From NCBI RefSeq assembly GCF_014651115.1, contig NZ_BMWG01000023.1, forward strand, positions 48,227 to 112,226: DNA of 64,000 bases. The letters are read 5' to 3'. The stretch comes from Streptomyces inusitatus (GTDB lineage Bacteria; Actinomycetota; Actinomycetes; Streptomycetales; Streptomycetaceae). The position numbers and the translations under genes were made by a program. The notes below the pieces were generated by a model, which was given only the letters and a program-made list of their open reading frames with translations, was not told the DNA's origin and made no database searches. Positions within the stretch are counted from its first letter, which is position 1. Every line of letters begins with the position of its first letter. Positions 51,442 to 59,813 of the stretch are shown in pieces.

Positions 51442-51833
51442 GCGCTGTACGACGCGTCTCCACCGGCGCCCCCTGGGAGGAGCTGTTCGGCTACTCCCGG
51501 GCCGTCGAACTCCCCGGCGGCCTCGTACTGGTCTCCGGCTGCACCTCGGTCATCGACGGCGAGATCGCCGACGGCACCCCCTACGAACAGGCCGTGAACT
51601 CCTTCAATGTGGCGATCGCCGCACTGAAGGAGCTGGGCCTCGACGCCTCCCACGTCGTACGGACCCGGATGTACCTCACCCACGCCCGGGACGTGGACGA
51701 GGTCGGCCGCGCCCACAAGGAGCTGTTCGACGAGGTGCGCCCCGTCGCCTCCATGATCATTGTCTCCGGCTTCGTCGACCCCCGGCTCGTGGTCGAGGTC
51801 GAGGTCGAGGCCCACCGGGGTGATTCCGTATGA
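51438..51833 (+). CDS. RidA/YjgF-family protein
   Basis: A 131-residue RidA-family protein. It has the GTPYEQAVNSFNVAIAALKELG core, RTRMYLTH with a conserved Arg, and an acidic C-terminus (VEVEVEAHR). RidA proteins hydrolyse reactive enamines and imines from PLP enzymes. Located between priA and hisF by 4-bp overlaps on each side, as in other Streptomyces his operons. Confidence 0.88.
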   Translation: MSAVRRVSTGAPWEELFGYSRAVELPGGLVLVSGCTSVIDGEIADGTPYEQAVNSFNVAIAALKELGLDASHVVRTRMYLTHARDVDEVGRAHKELFDEVRPVASMIIVSGFVDPRLVVEVEVEAHRGDSV

Positions 51834-52585
51834 CGCTCGCCGTCAGGGTCATCCCCTGTCTCGACGTCGACGCGGGCCGGGTCGTCAAGGGCGTCAACTT
51901 CCAGAATCTGCGCGACGCCGGCGACCCCGTCGAGATGGCCAAGCTCTACGACGCCGAGGGCGCGGACGAGCTGACCTTCCTCGACATCACCGCCTCCTCC
52001 GGCAACCGCGAGACCACCTACGACGTGGTGCGCCGCACCGCCGAGCAGGTCTTCATCCCGCTCACCGTCGGCGGCGGGGTCCGCTCCGCCGACGATGTCG
52101 ACCGGCTGCTGAGGGCGGGCGCGGACAAGGTCGGCGTCAACACGGCGGCCATCGTCCGCCCCGAGCTGATCCAGGAGATCGCCGAGCGCTTCGGCCGCCA
52201 GGTGCTGGTGCTCTCCGTCGACGCCCGGCGCACCCCGGAGGGCACCTTCGAGGTCACCACCCACGGCGGTCGCCGGGGCACCGGGATCGACGCCGTCGAA
52301 TGGGCGCACCGCGCCGCCGAACTGGGCGCGGGCGAGATCCTGCTCAACTCGATGGACGCCGACGGCACCAAGGACGGCTACGACACCGAGATGATCGCCG
52401 CGGTCCGCCGGCACGTCACCGTCCCCGTGATCGCCAGCGGCGGCGCGGGCCGGCTGGCCGACTTCGCCCCCGCGGTCGCGGCGGGCGCGGACGCGGTGCT
52501 GGCCGCCTCCGTGTTCCACTTCGGCGACCTCCGGATCGGTCAGGTCAAGGACGCGCTCCGCGAGGCCGGACACCCGGTCCGCTGA
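51830..52585 (+). CDS. hisF: IGP synthase cyclase subunit HisF
   Basis: A 251-residue (beta/alpha)8 barrel that makes imidazole glycerol phosphate and AICAR using HisH-derived ammonia. RVIPCLDVDAGRVVKGVNF holds the first catalytic Asp (LDVD), and LNSMDADGTKDGYD the second. Ends the overlapping his operon; a hairpin follows. Confidence 0.97.
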   Translation: MTLAVRVIPCLDVDAGRVVKGVNFQNLRDAGDPVEMAKLYDAEGADELTFLDITASSGNRETTYDVVRRTAEQVFIPLTVGGGVRSADDVDRLLRAGADKVGVNTAAIVRPELIQEIAERFGRQVLVLSVDARRTPEGTFEVTTHGGRRGTGIDAVEWAHRAAELGAGEILLNSMDADGTKDGYDTEMIAAVRRHVTVPVIASGGAGRLADFAPAVAAGADAVLAASVFHFGDLRIGQVKDALREAGHPVR

Positions 52586-52595
52586 CTCCCGAAGA

Positions 52596-52628
52596 CTCCC
52601 CGGGCCCGGCTCAGCCCGGCCCGGGGAG
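52596..52628 (+). terminator. Terminator hairpin after hisF
   Basis: An 11-bp perfect stem (52596-52606 with 52618-52628), extendable with one mismatch, follows the hisF stop and ends the his operon before the P450 gene. Confidence 0.75.
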
Positions 52629-52659
52629 CCCGCGCGGGCCGGACGCCCGCATCGAGCCA

Positions 52660-52683
52660 CCGAACCGTCCGAACTGTCCGAAC
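52660..52683. repeat. Direct repeats upstream of the P450 gene
   Basis: CCGAAC occurs three times at an exact 9-bp period (52660, 52669, 52678), about 50 bp upstream of a TAGCGT -10-like box (52734-52739). The layout suggests a binding site for a regulator. Confidence 0.45.
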
Positions 52684-52790
52684 GCCGTGGCCACAAGGCC
52701 GAAAGTGATGTTCTTCGAGCTCCGGGCCCGGACTAGCGTGCTGCTGGATCCCACGTGCGCAGTCAGCGCGCGTGAACAGCGAGGAGCAGC

Positions 52791-53996
52791 ATGGCGGCCC
52801 GGCCCATCGCCGATCTCTTGGAACTCAGTCCGGACTTCTTCCGCGACCCCTACCCCGTCTACGCCGCGCTCCGCGCGCGCGGCCCCGTCCACCACGTACG
52901 CACCCCGGCCGATCTGGAGATGTGGCTCGTCGTCGGACACGAGGCCTGCCGCACCGCGTTCACCGACCCCCGGCTCAGCCGGGACTGGCTCAGACCGGGA
53001 GCCGTCAATGAGGCCATGGGCGTCGGAGACGATCTGCCCGCCCTCGCCAACATGCTGATGTCCGACCCGCCCGACCACACCCGGCTGCGCCGGCTGGTCG
53101 CCAGGGGGTTCACCCCGCGCCGGGTCGAGGAGATGACCGAGCGGGTCCAGCGAATAGCCGACGAGCTGCTCGACGCGATGGCGGCGCAGCCGGAGCGCCG
53201 GGCGGATCTGGTCATGTCCTTCGCCTTCCCGCTGCCGATGACGGTCATCTGCGAACTGCTCGGCGTGCCCGAGCTCGACCGCGTCGCCTTCCGCGCCTGG
53301 TCCAACGAGGTTGTCGCGCCCACCGACCCCGAGATCCAGGCGAACGCGTTCCGCGAGATGGCGGCGTACCTCCGGGAGCTGGTCGTCGCCAAACGCGCCA
53401 GCCCCGCCGAGGACCTGCTGAGCAGCCTGATCCACACCGTCGACGAAGGCGGCGACCGGCTCTCCCCCGACGAGCTGATCGGGATGGCCTTCCTGATCCT
53501 GGTCGCCGGGCACGAGACCACGGTCAATCTGATCGGCAACGGCGTCCGCGCGCTCTTCGCCCACCCCGGACAATTCGCCGAGCTGCGGGCCGACCCGGGA
53601 CTCCTCGAAGGGGCCGTCGAGGAGATGCTCCGCTACGACGGCCCGCTGGAGAACAGCACCATGCGCCTCGCCCTGGAGGACGTGGAGATCGGCGGCGAGA
53701 CCATCCCGGCCGGCGCCACCGTGCTCATCGGCATCGCCGACGGAAACCGGGACCCGGCGCGCTTCAAGGACCCCGACCGGTTCGACATCCACCGGGACGC
53801 CCGGGGGCATCTCGCCTTCGGCCACGGACTGCACCACTGTCTGGGCGCGCCACTGGCCCGGCTGGAGGGCCGCATCGCGATCCGGGGCCTGCTGGACCGC
53901 TTCCCCGACCTCGCCCCGGACACCGACGAGGCGGCCCTCTCCTGGCTGCCGGGGATGCTGATACGAGGCGTGCGGGAGCTGCCCGTCCGCTGGTGA
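52791..53996 (+). CDS. Cytochrome P450 (CYP107-like)
   Basis: A 401-residue soluble bacterial P450. The I-helix motif AGHETT is at 239-244, an ExxR-type segment (EEMLRYDGP) at about 280, and the heme-ligand motif FGHGLHHCLG with Cys350. PDHTRLRRLV and the short length fit a class I bacterial P450 needing ferredoxin partners, none of which is encoded nearby. ATG with GAGGAG upstream. Substrate unknown; placement in a biosynthetic his/trp region is unusual. A hairpin follows. Confidence 0.95.
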   Translation: MAARPIADLLELSPDFFRDPYPVYAALRARGPVHHVRTPADLEMWLVVGHEACRTAFTDPRLSRDWLRPGAVNEAMGVGDDLPALANMLMSDPPDHTRLRRLVARGFTPRRVEEMTERVQRIADELLDAMAAQPERRADLVMSFAFPLPMTVICELLGVPELDRVAFRAWSNEVVAPTDPEIQANAFREMAAYLRELVVAKRASPAEDLLSSLIHTVDEGGDRLSPDELIGMAFLILVAGHETTVNLIGNGVRALFAHPGQFAELRADPGLLEGAVEEMLRYDGPLENSTMRLALEDVEIGGETIPAGATVLIGIADGNRDPARFKDPDRFDIHRDARGHLAFGHGLHHCLGAPLARLEGRIAIRGLLDRFPDLAPDTDEAALSWLPGMLIRGVRELPVRW

Positions 53997-54004
53997 GCGC
54001 CCAT

Positions 54005-54035
54005 GGTGCCCGCCCGGTCCCGCCGGGCGGGCACC
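54005..54035. terminator. Bidirectional terminator after the P450 gene
   Basis: A perfect 13-bp stem (54005-54017 with 54023-54035) lies between the convergent P450 and TIGR03085-type genes. Confidence 0.85.
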
Positions 54036-54054
54036 ACCCGGGGGAGCCGCCCGG

Positions 54055-54693
54055 TCAGAGCGGCATGCCCAGCGGGGCCTTGACGACCCGCTCCACCGCC
54101 TCCGCCTCGCCCGCCAGATCCACCTGGGCCGCGTCCTGCCGCCCGAAGGCGAAGACCGTCAGCTCACCCGGCTCACCGGTCACCGTCACCACCGGCGTCC
54201 CCCGGTGCGACACTGCCGTCTGACCGTCCGGACGGCGCAGCACCAGCCCCACCGGCGACTTCCGGCCCAGCAGCCGCGCCGCCTTCTCCAGCCGCGCCCA
54301 CAGCGCGTCCTGGAACACCTTGTCCAGCGGCCGCGCCGTCCAGTCCGGCTGCGCCCGGCGCACATCCTCCGCGTGGACGAAGAACTCCACCGTGTTCGCC
54401 GCCTCGTCCACCTGCTTGAGGGCGTACGGGGAGAGCCTCGGCGGCCCGGTGCGGATCAGCTGGATCAGCTCCTCGTACGGCTTGGCGGCGAACTCCGCCT
54501 GCACCCGTTCGAGACGGTCGCGCAGCGCGGAGAGCAGGAGTCCGGCCGCGGCGTCGGCGCGGCGCTCGCGGACCACCACATGGGCCGCGAGATCCCGGGT
54601 CGTCCAGCCCTCGCACAGGGTCGGGGCGTCTGGGCCCGCCGCTTCCAACAGATCGGCGAGCAGAAGCCGTTCACGTTTGGCATGGGTCGACAT
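54055..54693 (-). CDS. TIGR03085-type DinB-like protein
   Basis: A 212-residue protein of the mycothiol-dependent maleylpyruvate isomerase/DinB-like superfamily. LLEAAGPDAPTLCEGWTTRDLAAHVVVRERR opens it, with a likely metal His in AAHVVV; a second His lies in EFFVHAEDVRRAQ. The C-terminal half is a small alpha/beta domain. Activity unknown. A TACGCT box (minus strand, 54705-54700) 6 nt before the ATG indicates a leaderless transcript. Confidence 0.82.
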   Translation of the reverse strand: MSTHAKRERLLLADLLEAAGPDAPTLCEGWTTRDLAAHVVVRERRADAAAGLLLSALRDRLERVQAEFAAKPYEELIQLIRTGPPRLSPYALKQVDEAANTVEFFVHAEDVRRAQPDWTARPLDKVFQDALWARLEKAARLLGRKSPVGLVLRRPDGQTAVSHRGTPVVTVTGEPGELTVFAFGRQDAAQVDLAGEAEAVERVVKAPLGMPL

Positions 54694-54870
54694 ACAGCCA
54701 GCGTACGGCGACCGCCACCGCTCCGCCCAGCGGATACGTCCTGTTCACCCCCGGGCCGGACCTCCCGGACCCCGCCCAGTGCCGTACGGCCTCGTCCGGC
54801 CCCGCCCGGCCCCGTCCGCCTTGTGGACGCCGGGCCCGCCCGGCCGCCGGGGCGCGGCACAATGGATGCC

Positions 54871-55233
54871 ATGACCAGCAGTGTCCCCGCCAGCTCCCTG
54901 GACCCCGCCGTCGCCGCCCGCCTCAAGCGCGACACCGGCGGTCTCGTCCCCGCGATCGCCCAGCAGTACGACACCGGCGAGGTGCTCATGCTCGGCTGGA
55001 TGGACGACGAGGCCCTCCACCGCACCCTCACCACCGGCCGCTGCACCTACTGGTCCCGCAGCCGCCAGGAGTACTGGGTCAAGGGCGACACCTCCGGCCA
55101 TGTCCAGCACGTCAAGTCCGTCGCCCTCGACTGCGACGGCGACACCCTCCTCGTCAAGGTCGACCAGGTCGGCGCGGCCTGCCACACCGGGGACCGCACC
55201 TGCTTCGACGCGGGCCCGATCCCGCTGGGCTAG
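54871..55233 (+). CDS. hisI: Phosphoribosyl-AMP cyclohydrolase HisI
   Basis: A 120-residue monofunctional zinc/magnesium enzyme opening the PR-AMP ring in histidine synthesis. VLMLGWMDDEALHRTLTTGRCTYWSRSR, DCDGDTLLVKVDQ and ACHTGDRTCF carry the metal-binding Asp and Cys residues. It is separated from the main his operon by the P450 and TIGR03085-type genes. An in-frame ATG at 54862 is an alternative start. The next gene, trpE, begins 14 bp later. Confidence 0.96.
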   Translation: MTSSVPASSLDPAVAARLKRDTGGLVPAIAQQYDTGEVLMLGWMDDEALHRTLTTGRCTYWSRSRQEYWVKGDTSGHVQHVKSVALDCDGDTLLVKVDQVGAACHTGDRTCFDAGPIPLG

Positions 55234-55239
55234 TAGGGT
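55234..55239 (+). promoter_or_regulatory. Candidate near-leaderless promoter of trpE
   Basis: TAGGGT starts immediately after the hisI stop codon and ends 8 nt before the trpE ATG. If used, trpE mRNA has little or no leader and hence no attenuator. Confidence 0.4.
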
Positions 55240-55247
55240 CAACCGCC

Positions 55248-56744
55248 ATGGACCTGGAGACCTTCCGCAAGCTCGCCGTCGACCGGCGTGTCATCCCCGT
55301 CAGCCGCCGACTGCTCGCGGACGGAGACACCCCGGTGGGGCTCTACCGCAAGCTCGCGGCCGAGCGCCCCGGCACCTTCCTCCTGGAATCCGCCGAGAAC
55401 GGCAGGTCCTGGTCCCGGTACTCCTTCGTGGGCGTCCGCAGCGCCGGCACGCTCACCGAGCGTGACGGTCAGGCCCACTGGCTGGGCACCCCGCCCGTCG
55501 GCGTCCCGCTGGACGGCGACCCGCTGGCCGCCCTGCGCGCCACCGTCGAGGCCCTGCACACCCCCCGTGACCTGGCCTCCGGCATGCCGCCCTTCACCGG
55601 CGGCATGGTCGGCTACCTCGGCTACGACATCGTCCGCAGGCTGGAGAAGATCGGCCCCGGCGAGCACGACGACCTCCGGCTCCCCGAGCTGACCATGCTG
55701 CTCACCTCCGATCTCGCCGTACTCGACCACTGGGACGGCACGGTCCTGCTGATCGCCAACGCGATCAACCACAACGATCTCGACACCGGACTCGACGAGG
55801 CCCACGCGGACGCCGTCGCCCGGCTGGACGCCATGGAGCGCGACCTCGCCCGTCCGCTGGTCTCCGTACCGGCCGTACTGCCCCCCTCCGAACTCCCCGA
55901 GTTCTCCGCGAAGTGGGGCGGCGAGCAGTACCAGGACGCCGTCGAGGACATCAAGGAGCGCATCCGGGCCGGCGAGGCGTTCCAGGTGGTGCCCTCCCAG
56001 CGGTTCGAGACCGAGTGCACCGCGAGCGCGCTGGACGTCTACCGGGTGCTGCGGGCCACCAACCCCAGCCCGTACATGTACCTCTTCCGCTTCGACGGCT
56101 TCGACGTCGTCGGCTCCAGCCCCGAGGCCCTGGTCAAGGTCGAGGACGGGCACGCCATGGTCCACCCCATCGCGGGCACCCGCCCCCGGGGCGCGACCCC
56201 GCAGGAGGACCAGGCCCTCGCCGACGAGCTGATGGCCGACCCCAAGGAGCGCGCCGAGCATCTGATGCTCGTCGACCTCGGCCGCAACGACCTGGGCCGG
56301 GTCTGCGCGCCGGGCAGCGTCGAGGTGGTCGACTTCATGTCCATCGAGCGCTACTCCCATGTGATGCACATCGTCTCCACCGTCACCGGAAAGGTCGCCG
56401 AGGGCCGCACCGCCTTCGACGTACTCACCGCCTGCTTCCCGGCGGGCACCCTCTCCGGCGCTCCCAAGCCCCGCGCCATGCAGATCATCGACGAGCTGGA
56501 ACCGGCCAGACGCGGACTGTACGGCGGCTGCGTCGGCTATCTGGACTTCGCCGGGGACTCCGACACCGCGATCGCCATCCGTACCGCCCTACTGCGCGAC
56601 GGAACCGCGTTCGTGCAGGCCGGAGCCGGTGTGGTGGCCGACTCCGACCCGGTCGGCGAGGACACCGAATGCCGCAACAAGGCGGCGGCCGTACTCCGTG
56701 CCGTCCACACCGCCAACCGCCTCCAGAGCCATACCGGCCGGTAG
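55248..56744 (+). CDS. trpE: Anthranilate synthase component I TrpE
   Basis: A 498-residue chorismate-using enzyme making anthranilate. The N-terminal LLESAENGRSWSRYSF is the LLESA feedback region. The catalytic core includes VVPSQRFET, GSSPEALVKVEDG, HPIAGTRPRG, DLGRNDLGRV, PAGTLSGAPKPRAM and QAGAGVVADSDP. No fused glutaminase domain. No trpG or trpD follows, so these lie elsewhere. Confidence 0.96.
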   Translation: MDLETFRKLAVDRRVIPVSRRLLADGDTPVGLYRKLAAERPGTFLLESAENGRSWSRYSFVGVRSAGTLTERDGQAHWLGTPPVGVPLDGDPLAALRATVEALHTPRDLASGMPPFTGGMVGYLGYDIVRRLEKIGPGEHDDLRLPELTMLLTSDLAVLDHWDGTVLLIANAINHNDLDTGLDEAHADAVARLDAMERDLARPLVSVPAVLPPSELPEFSAKWGGEQYQDAVEDIKERIRAGEAFQVVPSQRFETECTASALDVYRVLRATNPSPYMYLFRFDGFDVVGSSPEALVKVEDGHAMVHPIAGTRPRGATPQEDQALADELMADPKERAEHLMLVDLGRNDLGRVCAPGSVEVVDFMSIERYSHVMHIVSTVTGKVAEGRTAFDVLTACFPAGTLSGAPKPRAMQIIDELEPARRGLYGGCVGYLDFAGDSDTAIAIRTALLRDGTAFVQAGAGVVADSDPVGEDTECRNKAAAVLRAVHTANRLQSHTGR

Positions 56745-56792
56745 CCCCAACCGGCCGACGAACGCCCGGGGCCATAAGGGATAGTGGGGCGG

Positions 56793-57431
56793 GTGAGTGC
56801 TGTTCCCGTACCCCAGCCCCGCGCCGCCGCCGCATCGGCCGCCGCGAACGGCGACCGCCGAAGCCTCGCCGCGGCGCTGCTCCTCGGAGCCGTCGGCGCG
56901 ACCGTCGTCCTTCTCGCCTCCGGTCAGATCTGGGCCGAGGGCCGGGCCGCCGTGGCAGGCGGAGCCCTGCCGCTGGACGCCAGCGGCAGCGAGGTCACCG
57001 GTGTGCCCACCGCCCTCGCGATCGTCGGCCTGGCCGCCCTCGTCGCCGTCTTCGCCGTGCGCGGCAGAAGCCGCCTCCTGGTGTCGGCCCTGCTCGCGCT
57101 GAGCGGCGCGGGCGCGGCGGCCGCCGCGTACGCCGGGGCCTTCGACCGCGAGACCCTGGAGCTGGAGGCGGCGAAGACCGTCGGCCACTCCTCCGCCACG
57201 GTGGAGGCCCTCACCCATACGGCCTGGCCCTACGCGACCGCCGTCGGAGCCGTGCTGATCCTCCTCGCGGGCCTTCTCGCGCTCCGCTACGGCGCCCGCT
57301 GGCCCGCCATGTCGGGCCGGTACGAGCGCGACGGATCGCCCCGCGCCGCCGCCGCCCCGGCCGCCGTCGACCCCGACCGCCCCGAGGACCTGTGGAAGGC
57401 GCTGGACCGGGGCGAGGACCCCACCGGCTGA
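56793..57431 (+). CDS. Trp-operon-associated membrane protein (TIGR02234 type)
   Basis: A 212-residue protein with four hydrophobic helices. It has ATVVLLASGQIWAEGRA early, TGVPTALAIVGLAALVAVFAVRGRSR in the middle and an LRYGARWPAMSGRYE segment near the end, features of the family found between trpE and trpC in actinobacteria. It is suspected of a membrane role in tryptophan metabolism; no activity is known. GTG 56793 is preferred; GTG 56784 is in frame. Confidence 0.85.
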   Translation: MSAVPVPQPRAAAASAAANGDRRSLAAALLLGAVGATVVLLASGQIWAEGRAAVAGGALPLDASGSEVTGVPTALAIVGLAALVAVFAVRGRSRLLVSALLALSGAGAAAAAYAGAFDRETLELEAAKTVGHSSATVEALTHTAWPYATAVGAVLILLAGLLALRYGARWPAMSGRYERDGSPRAAAAPAAVDPDRPEDLWKALDRGEDPTG

Positions 57432-57630
57432 CCGGCGCGCCGCCCCGCCGCCGTACGGTGATCCCCGCGCCCCGCCGCACCCGCCCCCGGGCGCGTGCCG
57501 ACGCACGGCGTGCGGGAGAATGAGGCCGCGAGCCCGGAGCGTCCCGGGCAGCGGCTCAACGGCACGGAACCGGCCCCCCCAGGGGAGCACCGGCACCGCG
57601 CCGCCACGGACTTCACACGAGGAGCAATTC

Positions 57631-57897
57631 ATGTCGGCCACCGCCCACGGACACACCCCGGCCGCCTGGACCGGCGTCATCATCTCGTTCATCGGCTTCT
57701 GCGTCTCCGGTGTCTTCATGGTCGCCGCCAACCCCCTCGGCTTCTGGGGCGGCATCGTGATCGTTCTCGTCGGCGGCGTCGTCGGCCTGGCGATGAGCCG
57801 CACCGGCCTCGGCATGCCCAAGAAGTCCGCCGAGCAGCTCGAAGCCCGCGAGCAGGCCACCCTGGCGGCCCGCGCCCACGGGCGCGCCTCCGTCTGA
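57631..57897 (+). CDS. HGxxPAAW-type small membrane protein
   Basis: An 88-residue protein with the HGHTPAAW motif at about residues 6-13 and two hydrophobic helices. The family is widespread in actinobacteria near trp genes and of unknown function. ATG with GAGGAG upstream. A 199-bp gap, in which I see no clear gene, precedes it. Confidence 0.88.
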   Translation: MSATAHGHTPAAWTGVIISFIGFCVSGVFMVAANPLGFWGGIVIVLVGGVVGLAMSRTGLGMPKKSAEQLEAREQATLAARAHGRASV

Positions 57898-58010
57898 GCC
57901 CCCGGGGAGCGGAGACGCGGACCGGCCCGGCCGGTCCGCGTCCCCGTTTGCCCGTTCGCGCCGCACGGGCCGCCGGCCGCGGTCGCGGAGACAATCACGG
58001 GGTGAAAGCC

Positions 58011-58448
58011 ATGACCTCATCCGTCGCCCCCGGGCCGCCGCCCGGCCCCGCCCCGCTCGCCCGCAGGCTCGCCCCGCCGCTGGCCGTGCTGGCCCCGGTC
58101 GTCGCGGCCTTCGCCTACGTCGGCGCGGTCGACCCCAATGAGCCCGGCCACTACCCGGTCTGCCCGCTGCTCAGCCTCACCGGTCTCTACTGCCCCGGGT
58201 GCGGCGGGCTGCGCAGCGCCCACGCCTTCGTCACCGGCGACTGGGCCGCGGCCCTGGGAGCCAACGCGGTCGCCGTCGCCGGTTATCTCGTCTTCGCCGT
58301 TGTCTGGGTGATCTGGCTGATTCACGCCGTACGGGCCCGCCCCCTGCGGCTCTCCCTCGCACCGGCCTGGTGGTGGTCGCTCGGCGTGGCCGCACTGCTG
58401 TTCAGCGTGGTGCGGAACCTCCCCTTCGGCTCTGCCCTGGCCCCCTGA
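58011..58448 (+). CDS. DUF2752-family membrane protein
   Basis: A 145-residue protein with three hydrophobic helices. The segment PVCPLLSLTGLYCPGCGGLRSAHAF carries the CPxCG motif typical of DUF2752. These proteins are unassigned. ATG 58011 has GGGTGA upstream; GTG 58002 is an alternative, 6 nt after GACAAT. Confidence 0.85.
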   Translation: MTSSVAPGPPPGPAPLARRLAPPLAVLAPVVAAFAYVGAVDPNEPGHYPVCPLLSLTGLYCPGCGGLRSAHAFVTGDWAAALGANAVAVAGYLVFAVVWVIWLIHAVRARPLRLSLAPAWWWSLGVAALLFSVVRNLPFGSALAP

Positions 58449-58473
58449 CGTCTCAAGGGGTGAACCGCCTCCG

Positions 58474-58490
58474 GTCCCACCCAGTGGGAC
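58474..58490 (+). terminator. Small hairpin before trpC
   Basis: GTCCCAC and GTGGGAC pair around CCA, 7 bp perfect, in the 137-bp gap between the DUF2752 gene and trpC. A possible weak terminator. Confidence 0.45.
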
Positions 58491-58585
58491 AGCCGTCAAC
58501 CGGATGCGAGGCCGGGGCCCCGCTGCGGATACCATCGACATGGCTGATCCTTAACCATCAATCGTTCCGGAAGGGGGCCGCTCGG

Positions 58586-59395
58586 GTGAGTGTGCTCGAC
58601 GAGATCATCGAAGGCGTACGCGCCGACCTCGCGGAACGGCAGGCGCGCGTGAGCCTCGACGAGCTCAAGGAGCGCGCGTCCCAGGCTCCCGAGGCCCGGG
58701 ACGGCGTCGCCGCGCTGCGCGGCGAAGGCGTCCAGGTCATCTGCGAGGTGAAGCGCTCCAGCCCCTCCAAGGGCGCGCTCGCCGCGATCGCCGACCCGGC
58801 CGCACTCGCCGCCGACTACGAGGCGGGCGGCGCGGCCGTCATCTCCGTGCTGACCGAGGAGCGCCGCTTCGGCGGCTCCCTCGCCGACCTGGAGGCCGTG
58901 CGCGCCCGGGTGGACATCCCCGTGCTGCGCAAGGACTTCATCGTCACCGCCTACCAGCTCTGGGAGGCCCGCGCCTACGGGGCCGATCTGGTGCTGCTGA
59001 TCGTGGCCGCGCTGGAGCAGGAGGCCCTGGTCTCGCTGATCGAGCGCGCCGAGTCGATCGGGCTGACCCCGCTGGTCGAGGTCCACGACGAGGACGAGAT
59101 CGAGCGGGCGGTCGCCGCCGGAGCGAAGATCATCGGCGTCAACGCGCGCGATCTGAAGACCCTCAAGGTCGACCGCTCGACCTTTGAGCGCGTCGCCGAG
59201 GACATCCCGGCCCACATCGTCAAGGTGGCCGAGTCCGGGGTGCGCGGTCCGCACGACCTGATCGCCTACGCCAACGCCGGAGCCGACGCCGTACTCGTCG
59301 GCGAGTCCCTGGTCACCGGGCGTGACCCCAAGGGGGCCGTCGCCGACCTGGTCGCCGCCGGAGCCCACCCGGCCCTGCGCCACGGCCGGAGCTGA
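58586..59395 (+). CDS. trpC: Indole-3-glycerol phosphate synthase TrpC
   Basis: A 269-residue (beta/alpha)8 barrel converting CdRP to indole-3-glycerol phosphate. Catalytic blocks are CEVKRSSPSKG, VLRKDFIVTAYQ, LVEVHDEDE and AESGVRGPHDL. No fused trpF domain. GTG with GGAAGGGGG upstream. A TACCAT box (58530-58535) may be its promoter. trpM follows after 9 bp. Confidence 0.97.
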   Translation: MSVLDEIIEGVRADLAERQARVSLDELKERASQAPEARDGVAALRGEGVQVICEVKRSSPSKGALAAIADPAALAADYEAGGAAVISVLTEERRFGGSLADLEAVRARVDIPVLRKDFIVTAYQLWEARAYGADLVLLIVAALEQEALVSLIERAESIGLTPLVEVHDEDEIERAVAAGAKIIGVNARDLKTLKVDRSTFERVAEDIPAHIVKVAESGVRGPHDLIAYANAGADAVLVGESLVTGRDPKGAVADLVAAGAHPALRHGRS

Positions 59396-59404
59396 GCCGC
59401 CGCC

Positions 59405-59599
59405 GTGCCCGCCGTCCTGAGCCGTCCGCGACCCGTCCCGGGTGAGGGGTACGCGCGCCTCGCGCGCGGCTGCCGCCCCCGGGGCTGCCGCGCGCCGGCC
59501 AGGCGGGTGCACGGCCGCCGGGTCCGCTATGTGATCGGCTCGGAGCCCGGCCAGGTCAACGGCATGCGATGGCGACACGCGGCCACCGCGCACCACTGA
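59405..59599 (+). CDS. trpM: Tryptophan biosynthesis modulator TrpM
   Basis: A 64-residue basic protein between trpC and trpB. It has the conserved YARLARGCRPRGCRAPARRV block and YVIGSEPGQVNGMRWR end seen in Streptomyces TrpM. In S. coelicolor, TrpM affects tryptophan production and physiology, probably through protein contacts rather than catalysis. Two Cys in the CRPRGC motif could bind metal. GTG start shortly after trpC. Confidence 0.85.
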   Translation: MPAVLSRPRPVPGEGYARLARGCRPRGCRAPARRVHGRRVRYVIGSEPGQVNGMRWRHAATAHH

Positions 59600-59813
59600 C
59601 ACCGATTCCACCCGGGGAGCCCTCCCCGCTTCCGGCCCGCACGCGGCACGCCCGCGCGCGCCGGAGCCTTCGCGAGGGCGACACCCGGCCGGCCCCTCCG
59701 GTCGTTCCCGGACATCCGGCCGTCCGGCGGGACCATGTCATTCGTGCGCACACCGTGTCCCTTGCACCTTTCAGACTTCAGGGGCTTCGCGCCCCGCCCG
59801 AGGAGTACGTCGG

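Noticed and set aside
57432..57630. A hidden gene in the gap before the HGxxPAAW protein
   Set aside because: Only unbiased GC-rich frames without ribosome-binding sites are visible.
58540..58554. ATG-initiated five-codon ORF (MADP) just after a TACCAT box before trpC, as a trp leader peptide
   Set aside because: It contains no Trp codon and is not followed by a terminator/antiterminator pair.
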